A DNA stretch of 64,000 bases from Triplophysa rosa (taxonomy: Eukaryota > Chordata > Actinopteri > Cypriniformes > Nemacheilidae). This document shows positions 36,296 to 57,360 of this stretch, piece by piece; position 1 is the first letter of the stretch, and each line of letters begins with the position of its first letter. The position numbers and the translations under genes are program-made. Under the pieces are notes generated by a model. The model did no database searches. It was not told where the DNA came from and was given only the letters and a program-made list of their open reading frames with translations. The DNA is taken from NCBI RefSeq assembly GCF_024868665.1, contig NC_079901.1, forward strand, positions 8,388,949 to 8,452,948. Reading direction: 5' to 3'.

Positions 36296-37453
36296 CAGTA
36301 AATCATTGCGATTATGACGATTAATTGTCTGTTTTAGAGCTTTGACATTTAATTCTCATACATTTTTGATTCAGCTTTGAAACGACCATATTGTTCTGAA
36401 TATAAGACTGTTTTTTTTCTTGGAAATACATCGGAAAATATTGGTTCATCATATATTTGTGTAGGCTTTTACCTGTCAATAATACAACCGCCAAATACTT
36501 GTGAATTAAGTAAATTGATCAGGAGTGAAATGAAGCCACCATTAAAATGCTATCAGTCATAGAAAAGCTTCTAGTCTGTTTTTATCTCACAAGACTACAA
36601 TAAAATTTTACTTATGTTAATGAAATTTTGGTAGACTGGTTTTCACACTGAGATTTAATGAGCTTAAATAATATAAAATTGTACTGCAGGTTATTTTTAT
36701 GGTATATGCTTTAGTTTTTATTGTGTTGTGGTGGTATATGTTGTGGTGTATGAGGGGGATGTTTGATTGCATGGTGACTTTAATTTTTGTTCAAGTTTTA
36801 GCAATTTTGGTATATGCTTGTGTCATTTTATAATTTAGTGGTTTATTTTTAATGTTGCTAAATAAGATGAATTCATTTTGATCATATTTTAGTTTTTGTT
36901 TATTATTAGAATTTTACTGCTTTAAACATACTTCAATTTATTTTTGAGGCAACACTTCAATTTTTCATTGAGTTAAGTTTTTCCAATAATTTTTTATTTG
37001 ATTTCAATGAACAGGAAAGTTTTCAGTTTTAATTTGAGTAAACTAAAACAACCTTGCTTACACATCAAGCCTTTCTGATTATGTCCTCTAATGCATTGCC
37101 AATTTCCCAGCAGTCTTTGCGTGAATCACACAGACATATGAGTTATACTGTGATACGGCCATAAAAACCATTCTGTTCAGACCAGAAACAATTATTATTC
37201 TTTTTTTGTTTTGTTTTAAATAAATGTCTGTTGTCCATTTTAACAATCAACTTTTATAGAAAAATAACAATTATTAATATTATTATTAGTTATACAAAAT
37301 ATTACGAACATGTTCTTCGCAGGTTTTGTTAGATTTTCACAAAATGATTTCATGATTTTTATATTTTCTATCTGTGAGAAGTTGATGTCTGTGTTTTTGT
37401 GTCTCACAGCTTGTTCTCGTTCTCCTTCTGCAGTTTTCTAGCATGACTTGTGA

Positions 37454-46790
<9,337 letters not shown>

Positions 46791-48155
46791 CAGAGGCCCC
46801 TCTTCACAGAGAGACGCAGCCGATTAGATGGCGGGATTACCAGAGAAGAGAATGAAGTTATTCATTGTCTCGCTCTCCCCTCCTCTTTCTCAACTCTGTA
46901 TACGGTGGTCCATTCACACAAAACATCAACAAAGGGAAACTTAACAAAGAACATCACGCGAAACAGAGTAGTCCCGCAGAGTTAAACACACAAGTTTATC
47001 TGCAATGCAATGAGATTATAAACGTTCCACAAATTCACTTGATGTGAAATGTAAACATCCACCTTATTTCTTCATTCTCTCACTTCGAACATTCCAGTCC
47101 CTCATTGAATCTATAGTAATGTGGGGCTTTGGCCTCGTTCCATCCCATGATTAGCTCTGAACCAGTGTTCCCACTTAAAGATGGGATCAGTGTTGTCTTT
47201 ATCTGCTTATGTGAACCCAAAAACAGATTTTTTTTCGAAGTGGTTCCTCCCAATAGCGTTCATTAGGTATCGTCCACGTTGTTCTCAGTGAATTCGTGTA
47301 AACATTAAGCCCCACAATGTTCTTGAGTGTAAACATTGTCCATAAAAAAAATGTTTGTGTAAACCGATACTAAAACTCTACTTTTTGTTTAGATGTTTTA
47401 TTCGTCTCTATGTAAAAGAGTTTCTCAATGTGACCAGAATGCTCAGAGGTGTGAGGCTGCTTGAATTAAGGCTACAAAGCGTACTAATGCTTAAGTACTG
47501 TCTGTATACATATAGACTATTATATACACTGTAAGATGGAGTTTAAAAAGGTAAAACAACAACAGAGCTGACTTTGAGGTGTTTCAGCTGTTTTTGGTGT
47601 TATACAGTGCAGTCTGTGTGTGAGACAGAGCCTCCAACATCTCTCAGGGACTTGCCATTTGTGTGTTTCAAAAAAGAAAAAGTGAAATGGCTTTGTAATA
47701 ACATGGTGGTGAGTGAATGATAACCACGTTTTCATTTTCGGGCGAACTTGCCCTGTCAAAAGGCATTTCACTGAATTCCTCAGAACAGGAACTGGAATAT
47801 TAAGCAGTCTTTCTGCGTACAAATTCTCGCGTCCACAGAAGACCCCAGTGGAATTATCTTGACGCAAAGCATTTCAGATTGAACAGCACATGGAAGCACA
47901 GTTTAGTGTAGTTTGACTTCACTTACAATAAAAACTGAATTCTGCCCTTGCGTGCGAGCACTTGAATTGACATCGTTTCATTCAACACTACAAACGTAAC
48001 TCTTCAGATTAAGTGTGCGTTGTGTCGAGCACTTGTGTCATAACACTTTACTGTCTGACCTCAGTGTGTTTCAGCTCTGAGAGATGATGCTCCTTTAGCA
48101 ACCGCGTGTCATCCTCATTTGCTAACTTTGTGACTGTTGTGTTAATCCTAATAAA
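46791..48155 (+). terminator. ap2m1: ap2m1 3' UTR and polyadenylation candidates
   Basis: The stop codon TAA ends at 46790. AATAAA hexamers occur at 47927-47932 and 48150-48155. The latter (CCTAATAAAATGTG) is followed by T/G-rich sequence and is the better candidate for the transcript end, giving a UTR of about 1.4 kb. A partial TTAA-MITE arm (about 47690-47756, ending TCGGGCGAACTTGCCCTG) lies inside. No other gene is seen. Confidence 0.5.
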
Positions 48156-51100
48156 ATGTGTAACCAACTACTTTTGGATTGATTCTTTTTTGCTTTACAA
48201 TTCTGTTCTATTTCAAAGCAAACTGCAGTTTTATGTAGTTTGTCATTCCACTAAATTGCAAATACAAATTCATCCTCAAATATTACACAATTGATTGAAA
48301 TAAACATTCATTAAATTTAAGTCCAAATATGTATCAGATATATTTTAAAGCACTTAAACGTTAAGATGAGATTCCTAAAATACGTCAAAGACTATGAATC
48401 TTTTAGGTGCAGTAAATCAAGACTAGGCGGTCCAAACCAAGTAACATTAGAAAACCACAAAAAAATATTAAAAATAAGGCTTTTGAAAGGCTTTCTCGAT
48501 ATCGGGAAACAAAAGCTGCGTTAACCTCTTCAGCTCTGGTGCAAATGTAGAATTTTTTAACGGAGTTTAAAAAGTGCCCTACGCACATACATGGGGGTAA
48601 CTTGATAAAAGTGGTCTCAATTTACAGAAAACCTTCAAACTATTAACGATTTGACAATTATTCTATATTATGTTTCTCTAAAGTGTTAAATTGGTGAAAT
48701 ATACTGTCATACTGTGAGAGCTTTTGTGTGATATATGGCTCATTTACTGTATGTTTTATGAGTATGTGTGACGTGTGTGACAAATTCAGACATTATTATG
48801 TTCTTTTATGTAATACAAATGCAAAATTGACGGGACTAGCAAGAAAGCTGAGGTTCTAAAGCTTTTAAAAGATACCTTATATGTCTAGTTTTAGTGCTTC
48901 ACAACTTATAGATGTGATGATGCAAAATTGGACCCACCCGTGGGGCAGAGATTAAGTAGTTAACCACCTACACTGTAAAAAAAAAAACGAATTTTACAGA
49001 ATTTCACAGTTTTTTCTATATTTTTGAGATATGGTAAAAAAGGTCAAATTACAGAAATACTGCAAATTTACAAGAAAAAAAACATAAAAACGTATGTTTT
49101 TTACTACAATTTGAGTCTCACATTTCAGTAAACGTTGCATTCAAGGAATTTGTAATTATAGGGTGACGTATGTAGCCCTGCAAATAAAGGAATTTTAAAT
49201 ATTAAAATCTATGCAAATGCGTGAATGAAAAATCTTTTTCTTTGTTTATATATAAGTTGAATACACTTATCACTCTAGTACTATGGATCACCTATAATCA
49301 TTTTTGAGTATCAGACATGCTCTTGCACTATTTTTTATTCTTGTATAATTATACCGGAATTATTCATGTAACAAAGTTTAAAGTTCATTTTTTGGAGGAT
49401 CTATTGACAGAAATGCAAAAAATGACGACATTTTAGTTCTGTATCAGAACTAGTGCTTCGAATTAGGGACCGTAGTGCCTTGAAAGGGAGGGATGGAATG
49501 AGCCGTTGGTTGCAAATCACAACCTCACCACTAGATGGCACTAAATTTCATGCACCGGGCCTTTAAATGTAGAATTTGTATGTCAGTACATAAGAAATTT
49601 TGCTGAAATCATTTTACAAAGCGCTGTATTTGTGGGGGTGGTCTGATTGTTTGCAGTATCACTTCAGGCCTGCAGACACTTGCATCAACTTGAAACTGAA
49701 ACATTATATCGTGTTAAGAAAAGTTTTGAGTCGTTTTCACGCAGCGAGGACGAGCGAGGGATGTTTATGTAGAAAGTCACTCATTAGCGTGAGTATTTAG
49801 GCTGACGTCATGGCCAATCATTAAGTAGGTGCAGGAGCCAGAGGACCCACTGATGGATCGATGGCCAATTAAACTCTCATCTCTCAGGGCCCCTGAAAGA
49901 GAATCTCCTGTCCTGCTAGTCTTTTTCTCCTCCGTCCTTCCGCTTCCCGCTCCTTTTCTTTTTCGCTCTTTCCCAGAGTGAGTGACAGGGAAGGGTCAAG
50001 CGGCCCCTGGTTCCGCAGTCACCTGGAGCGCAGCCAAAGCCTGGGCCTCCTGCCAAATTCAAAACCACTCGCAAAAGATATGAGGCTGCCTTTCAGGTGC
50101 CCTTCACCAAATCCATGTTTCTCCTTGCTTCAGGAATTCTGTAATATATGCTAATGCAATGATGTCATTGTGATTGTGGTGATATTGATTGGAAAGTAAC
50201 CTTCACCGTTTGTCTTCAGGATTGAATGAAGTATTCTGTACTGTTTTGGGGCCGGCTAAACATTCTTGTGCTCGCTTATTTGTGTAAGTACTTGTAATTT
50301 CATTAGCAATTTTTGGCCGAGTCGTTTTTTAGAGTCAAAATCAAGTTTTGTCTGAGAGACAAAAAGCTGTTTTGTGCCTTTTGCATGTGAAGCCAGACGG
50401 CACAGAATTCTCTGTACGTTGACTCTGCAGGTCCAAGAAAAAATCCATCATAAGCTTTTGACTTCCTATCATCGCATGACCGACTTTTATTTATACTGAT
50501 GAGTTAAAGTAAAACACTGTGAAAAACCCCAGGATGTTCCTGACCTCCCCAAAGGTCAACCAAACTAATGAGGTTAGGGCTAGAGACCGAGGGCCATTTG
50601 GCCATGAATACTACGTGTTATGCCAAAATCTGCAATTGCCAAATTTATACCTCATTCTACACAATGGATTTTAATGAGAGCAGTTTATGCATGCTTAATT
50701 TGTGGTCCTTTTAAAATGCTTCTGTCAGTTCCTGTGGATGAAGCTGACTTGGGACCCAAGCATGATAACACGAAACAACAAAAAATTAGGACACAGGTGT
50801 CAAACTTAAGGATATTTTGCATCTCAGACCCCTGATGAGAACCACCAGTGTGGTTTGAAAACAAATTTTTGTTATACATTTCAAATAAAGCAAAAACACG
50901 TAAGCAGTTATTTTTCCAGTGAATGACGTCATCATGGATACACGTATGTCGGCAGAATTTTATTTAAAATAATTCATGAAAAGCACAAACATATTAAACG
51001 ACATTACAATTCTTACTAAAAACCGAGTAAGACATTTTAAAATTAGTACATTTCTATCACAGACTGTTTAAAACAGATATCTATTCGCTCACAAACCACG

Positions 51101-51972
51101 CCCTCGAAAAATGACGCGGTGTCGAGTGTGTAGTTGTAACGTCACTCAGGTGACGTGACCTTAATAATGCCGTCCCGAAATTTCTTGACCTTTTTGTGTC
51201 GACAAATGCGTAATGAAAATTGTTGTTTTTCTTCTTATATTTGGCCAACTAAGTTGTGTCATGCAAAAATTAATCTCCAAGAAAAAATGCACGTGTTAAC
51301 ATTGAATAACTAGGTTAATTGTGTTATATAGTTTTATGTACATGTAGAACTCTGCAAAAAGGAACTTAAATAAGGTGACCATAGTTTTTGTCTGTTTTAT
51401 GTATTAAAACCATTGTAACCACAAATTAACCACACCGTAGTGACCGTGTTTGTCCAAACTGCGGTAATACAAACTGGCTAAATTGTAATGAATCTGCAAA
51501 AAAAACATGCTTGCTTCGCTTTTACTGTAGTAAACCCATTGCTAATTTTCCTAAGGAGAGTAAAGAAGTGAGAGGAGCAGAGAAGGAGGTGGTCAGAGTC
51601 AGACATCAGATTGAAGCGGGGCGGCGCTTTTTCCCCCTCTCCTGCAGGATTCTTTTCTGTTCCCCGGAGAGAGCGAAAGTTCACAGGAAGAAGCAGAAGT
51701 GCACTAAAAAGTGAACTGCATGTATTCAACACTTACCTGAAGCGTTAGATCTTGTCGAGGAAGCGTTTGCATGAATCCGTCTCTGTCTGGAGGCGCGGAC
51801 ACATCTGTCTCCAGCACGGGTGCGCACGCGTTTGGAGATACTTCGCAAGTCAAGAAGATGGACAACTGAATATGACGGAAGCACAACACGAAGTGGAATT
51901 ATGATGTGTTAATGAAACAGCACAGAACGTGAGGGAAGTAGTTTCTCAGTGGTTTGTGTTTGTGCTGTGAAA
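48156..51972. other. Intergenic region between ap2m1 and mmp23
   Basis: No coding exon is recognised. Contents: an AT-rich repeat at about 48975-49160 (CACTGTAAAA start), the third copy of the CTAGTGGTGAGGTTGC family at about 49385-49565, and a GC-richer block (about 49830-50100; GGGCCCCTGAAAGAGAATC, CAAGCGGCCCCTGGTTCCGC) without an ORF that could be a regulatory element. From about 51560 to 51972 the sequence carries purine-rich tracts and CpG dinucleotides leading into the mmp23 ATG; promoter and 5' UTR are likely here. No TATA box is evident. Confidence 0.45.
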
Positions 51973-54900
51973 ATGCGCTGGGTTTGTTCATGTGCGCTGT
52001 TGCTGATGGTGATGCTGGATCATGCGGTGACTCTGCCTGCGTGGAGAAAACACACGGTAACCACATCACTGCCTTCATTTCATTCAAGTGCACTAACTAG
52101 GATCTTTCATTTGTGATCTAATACGCAAAAAGATGTTTAGTAACCTTTGAGTAGTGGGAATGACAGTAGTGTCCTGCAGTTAACAGCTTTGTATAGTTAT
52201 GTAGTTTTTAAATCTATTTTTGAAAAAACTTTAAGGACATTAGTTTGAAGCTAAAATCTTGATGTTGAAAAATAAGGTTAATGCCCGTGTTGTTTATCAA
52301 CGACATACAACTATAAAACCCATAGTTTATTTGTAGTAAAACCATAGTAACCTCAAATTTGTCATGGTCTCACCCCAATCATATTTTAACCATGATATTT
52401 CTGGGAAAGCCAAGGTAAACCAAATGATAACCAGTCTGCCAAAAATGTACATTTACTATAATAAAACCAGGGTTCATTAAAAAACCAGGGGACACATGGG
52501 GCATTCTCTGGTATCTCCTGAGCATATAATAAGTTTCGCTGTGCAAAGATCAAAAGCAGAAGCAAAAAGAAGAGACGGGAAAAGTCTTGAAGGTCACTGG
52601 GGGAGGGGAGACGGTGGTCTCTGGGAGGATCTCTCACATGTGGGTGACAGATATTGCAAAACCTGACGGAGAACCGCAGCGTCAGCACTCACACTGTAGA
52701 ATGAAGAAAAATAGGTAGAAGTAAACCAAAACACAACACAACTAAACTTCTGAGCAGCAACTCTTTATAACTCTACAGTTCTCTAATTTATTAGTTATTT
52801 TCTGTTATACTGGTATATACCGGCCTCAAGAGTTCCAGATCCAACTCAAGATCTTGCGTTCATGTTAAAATGACAGGAAGGTCAGGGTTGGTACTAAATT
52901 CAGCAGCACTGAGCACTATTGAAATGATTAACTTGAGTCATGTGGATCATAATCACAATTTGTGTTTATTGGTCATAGTAGTTTGTCCCAAGTACACCAT
53001 AAACATGGCATATTAAATATTCATAAGCACACACACATTAGGCAGTACCTAAGAGTGTAATTTTATCTCAAGCATGATCTTCACTGACGTTTGTAACCTA
53101 GGTAACCAATTACTATACCAATTCAAAACCTATTAGAGGCAAAATAGTTGGTTGTGATGGAAACACAGGTGAGGGACAGACATCATTTATTTATAAATGA
53201 TTTAATAAGGGAAAGTTCACCCAAAAACGAAAATTCTGTCATCATTTACTCACCCACTTGTCATTTCAAACCGGTATGACTTTCTTTCTTCTGCAGAACA
53301 CAAAAGACAACATTGACTTCCATTGACTCCTACTGTATGGGCACAAAACCACATTTTTCAAAATATCTTCTTTTGTGTTCCACAGAACAAAGAGTCATAT
53401 ACAGGTTCTGAACAGCATGAGGGTAAATAAATGATGACAGAATTTTATTTTCGGGTGAACTATGCCTTTAACTTATATTGATAACAATTCTTATAGCTTT
53501 TAACTTGTAGTAGTTACAGTACATGTAATAATGACTTTTTATGATCCGCTGAAAGTCAGGGACAAGGGACAAGCAATAAAATCTATACAATGAAATCATA
53601 CAAATATTTTTGATACAAGTCAACAGAATGTACAAAACACAACACATTACACAAAGACAGATGCAGACAAACACAATATATCAGCATTCTTGTTTTGGTC
53701 TTTAGGTGGCAAGCATCCGGTCATTTAAACCATGTGCTCAGGTGCCTGCACCTGTGGACACGAGGTCACACGACGGCCCGGCCCGGTTCAAGCGATATGC
53801 CATCAACCCACTGGGATACAAGTGGCAGCATTTCAACGTCACATACAGGTGAGACATACAGCAGAACAACACCACCAGAAAAAGATCCAACGTTCGCTCA
53901 CTAGATATACAGAAAATATGAAGGAAGGAAGAAGTGATGAGCCATTTATGTGACAGACGTGAATGCTGTCGAAAATCTGAACGATATGTAAGATACAGAA
54001 AAGAAATAATGTGGCGTTCAGAGGATGAAGGATATTTTGGGAACAGCAGATTGAATTGTGCAATCTTGGTTCGTGGCCTAGCATATAGATGTCGAGCGGT
54101 TGTGAATGGGTTTTCTGATTGATAGCAGACATACTGTACCGCAGAAACTCTTTGAACGTGCTTCATTCGTTTTCATAATTTATGTTTCCCGTCCCAAAGG
54201 ATCACAAAGTTCCCCAACACGCTGAACAAAGAAGACACGCGCAAAGCTATCAGTATCGCCTTCACCAAGTGGAGTGACGTTTCTCCTCTTACTTTCACTG
54301 AAATCACCGACCTCGGCAGAAGTGCTGACATCACTATAGGTAAATCAGCCGGAAAAGAGCCGAGACGTCGAGCATACAGACAGCACGTCCTGTTACAGCG
54401 GGTTTCAGTCTGATCTGCTTTTTGTGTCAGAAGCTAACCCCCCTTTTTCTGGAGTTACAGGGTTCTACACGTACAATCACACAGATTGTTGGTGGTCTCC
54501 GTTGCATCCGTGTTTTGATGGACTGAACGGTGAGTTGGCCCATGCCTTCCTGCCCCCGCGGGGAGAGATCCACTTCGACAACCACGAGTTCTGGATTCTG
54601 GGCAAGTCCCGCTTCAGTTGGAAACAAGGTGCAGATCATTTCATGATATAGGTACACGTTCTTCGTATTAATCTTGATAAATGAATGTGACAACACCAAA
54701 TATAGACTTGTAAGTATTCTACACATGGAAAAAACCTGAAACCGTTTGTGATGTAAATACAAAAAGTGACAACATAAATAAATCCTGGACTGCCCTTAAC
54801 TTCCGGTACACACCCACAAACAATAGAGTGCCTGAAGATTTCAATTTCTTATAACAACCAAAAGAAACCGAGAAGAACCTACTTGACTAAACTTGTCTCT

Positions 54901-57360
54901 CCAATATTTCGAATTTAGACTGCGATACCAAGCTCAACCGCTAGATGTCAATGTACCATACGGTATCTTAAAATACATCAAAACTACATGACCCATTCAA
55001 CAAATTGTTTATTTAATAAAATGAACATACAACAAAATTCAACAAATCGTTTATTTAATACAAGTATTATACAATAATACAAAGTAAATAATAATATGAA
55101 TTAATATGAACATAAATTAAAAAAGATATAAATAGTTATATTATTAAACACTAGCCAAACACAGACCGGAAGTTAACTGCAGTCTCGGCGCGGCCATCCG
55201 ACGAAACGGTCTATAGTCGATTGTGTTCTGTACAGGTGTGTGGCTGAATGACCTGGTTCAGGTAGCTGCTCATGAGATCGGTCATGCTTTAGGTCTCTGG
55301 CATTCACAGGACCCCAATGCTCTCATGCATCCTAATGCCACATACACAGGTCAACGAAACATCGCCCAAGATGATATCTGGGGCATCCAGCGACTTTACG
55401 GTAAGCCAAAAATAAATAAATCTCTCAAACATGTTGGAGTTTCAGATCTAAACTGTTGTGGATTTTTCATGCGTTTGAGTTTTTAGGATGCATGGATAAG
55501 AAGCGTGTGTGTGATCCCTGGGCACGGCTAGGTTTCTGCGAGAGGAGGCGGAGTTTTATGAAGAAAAACTGCCCGAAGCGTTGTGACCTGTGCTACGGTA
55601 AGACTCTGTTCAAAAATCCCCACGTACATCTGCCAGCACTAAATCCCAGTTTCACTTCATAGACTTCACACAGATAGACAAGAAACTGTTAAATCATTAT
55701 CCCGTAGAATAGCTAGAGGCCGTTAAAGGCATATACGTTAAGTGTACTATTGGTATAGCTCTCCAGTAAACTAAAAAGAAGAAATTCGAATTTCAATTTT
55801 TCAATAATTTATGTACTTAAAATTAGACTAAAGTATACTTGATGTATACTGACAGAAAAGTCTTGTGTATATTTAGCCTATACTTGTACTCAGTCTCTAG
55901 TGTGAGATATCGATATCTACTTTTGTATATATAAGGATATATTTTCAAGTATAAAAACGAATATCTAAATAGGATCGTAGTAGTATACATAAAAGCAAAA
56001 TATATATATATAAATAGTAAACTTTAAGGATGATGTTGTAAGTTCAGGTAAGTTTACTTAAACAAAACAAGTGTACTAAGCATACTTTCATAAACGGTAC
56101 GTATTGAACTTTAGTATACCTTAAGTCACTAGTAGTATAATTGCAATGCAAATGAAAAACCTATTTGTAAACTAGTTGGGCACTCAAAGTATACTACTTT
56201 TACAGCTTATAAACTTTATGCTGATACATTTTGTGCTTTTATTTAAGCATACTTTTTATAAACTACAACGTGGACCAATAGGCAGTATTGAAATAGTACG
56301 AGTATTGCAAGTAAAGTATACTTTCTACATTAAGTGTACTTAAAGGGATACTCTACCCAAAAATGAAAATTCTGTCATCATTTACTCACTCAAGTTGTTT
56401 CAAACCTTCATAAATTACTTTGTTCTGATGAACACAAAGAAAGCTATTTGGAAAAATGTAAGCGACTGACATTTCTGGGACATCATTAACTACCAAAGTA
56501 GAACAATTATTATATCATGTTTGTGTTTGTGTTCTGTCAGGGAGGGGGAGTAATTGGAGTAATTCATGACAGAATTTTGATTTTTTGGTGGAGTATCCCT
56601 TTAAAATACTTGAAACTGCTTGAACGTTTTGAAGTATACTTAATAAAATGAACTTGAAGTAAAGTGTACTTTTTAAAGAAGTTTTTGGAAAGTTCATGTT
56701 TTACAACTCTTTGTTTGTACACCAGAGCCTCTGGATGCAGTGTCCACCCCGACCCCTCCCCCTGACAACGTCAAGATCAAAATCGTACCTCGTGGAAAAG
56801 TCGTGGGCTTTCGCTGTGGGACAAAAAATACCAGAGTTCCTCCAAAAGTCAGGTAAACCATTCTTAATTCCTAACATACCAAAATATGCATCGAGATTTA
56901 CATTTAGTATGTTTCCTGAACACTTCCCAATCTATAATTTCATAGAAAAACAGGTTGTCCCGCCCCAAAACAAACACCAATGCTTTAACAGACAGATGGG
57001 TGTTCTGTTTGGTGATGCTTACAACACCAATAAACTGTAGATTTTCTGTTGGATCACAGCTTTTCTTATTTTCTTGTGTTCAAAGCCTAGGCTCAAATAT
57101 GCATTATATATTTTGTCTCACAAATATTTCATTTTTTTGTCATTGATGTAAATTGTTGGTACAGCTGGTACAAGGATGGTGAGCAGCTCTTGACATCTAT
57201 TCCCGGATACATAGTGATCAAAGAACGAGACATGCGCCTCGTGGCCAACGAATTCAACGAAGGCACGTATACCTGTCGCATCCATCGCCGCGGTAACATA
57301 GTCTCCGCCAACTCGTGGGAAATCCGCCTGAAGCCAGAGAAATCGTCTAACAACAGCTGA
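51973..57360 (+). CDS. mmp23b: Matrix metalloproteinase-23 (MMP23-like)
   Basis: Zinc endopeptidase with the domain order unique to MMP23. Exons: 51973-52056, 53706-53848, 54200-54339, 54461-54628, 55236-55400, 55487-55597, 56726-56852, 57165-57360. All are GT-AG and in phase, giving 377 aa (human about 390). An N-terminal hydrophobic segment (about 7-16) acts as signal or anchor; a short pro-region ends in the furin-type site RFKR (55-58). The catalytic domain begins at Y59. The zinc site [11 protein letters not shown] has H191, E192, H195 and H201, followed by a Met-turn near M209. A ShKT domain (C235, C242, C251, C262, C266, C269) and an Ig-like domain (C301, W314, C350) replace the hemopexin domain. 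The ShKT module is a channel-binding fold, not a toxin gene. The human locus is duplicated (MMP23A/B) and the fish a/b copy is unresolved. Convergent with pcyt1a. Confidence 0.93.
53202..53471. mobile_element. TTAA MITE (TTAAAGGGATAGTTCACC family)
   Basis: The left arm runs from TTAATAAGGGAAAGTTCACC and contains ATTCTGTCATCATTTACTCA. The right arm ends GATGACAGAATTTTATTTTC and GGGTGAACTATGCCTTTAA. It is slightly diverged at the outer ends. It lies in mmp23 intron 1, about 230 bp before exon 2. Confidence 0.72.
55735..56700. repeat. AGTATACTT-rich repeat in mmp23 intron 6
   Basis: The word AAGTATACTT and close variants recur more than ten times in both orientations (for example near 55837, 56180, 56318 and 56631). 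The sequence therefore looks like a long imperfect palindrome. I recall similar A/T-rich TATAC repeats in fish introns. It is split by a TTAA MITE at 56340-56604. No ORF. Confidence 0.6.
56340..56604. mobile_element. TTAA MITE nested in AGTATACTT repeat
   Basis: The left end TTAAAGGGATACTCTACC and the right end GGTGGAGTATCCCTTTAA are inverted repeats. The interior starts AAAATGAAAATTCTGTCATC and the mirror arm carries ATGACAGAATTTTGATTTT. TTAA is present at both borders. The AGTATACTT repeat is interrupted by it and continues on each side, which sets the order of insertion. Confidence 0.8.

Larger units (their letters stand above)
32319..37433. other. ap2m1 intron 1 (5' UTR intron)
   Basis: About 5.1 kb separating the non-coding exon from the ATG exon. 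It contains the intact Tc1-like element (33368-34588), a hAT-like element (35219-36295) and an AT-rich repeat at about 36600-37065. That repeat (TTTAGTTTTTG words, GAGGCAACACTTCAATTTTT, ending CTAAAACAACCTTGCTT) has similar A/T-rich relatives in reverse at about 40700-41000 and 42840-43130. The remaining parts (32320-33360 and 34590-35210) show no exon or recognisable element. Confidence 0.55.

Noticed and set aside
37381..37410. Alternative acceptor CTCACAG before the ap2m1 ATG exon
   Set aside because: It would only lengthen the 5' UTR by 24 nt. The CTTCTGCAG at 37433 has the better pyrimidine tract. Neither changes the protein.
55487..55597. ShK-type cysteine motif as a toxin gene
   Set aside because: The six-cysteine module is an internal exon of mmp23, in frame with the catalytic and Ig-like domains; it is a normal MMP23 domain.
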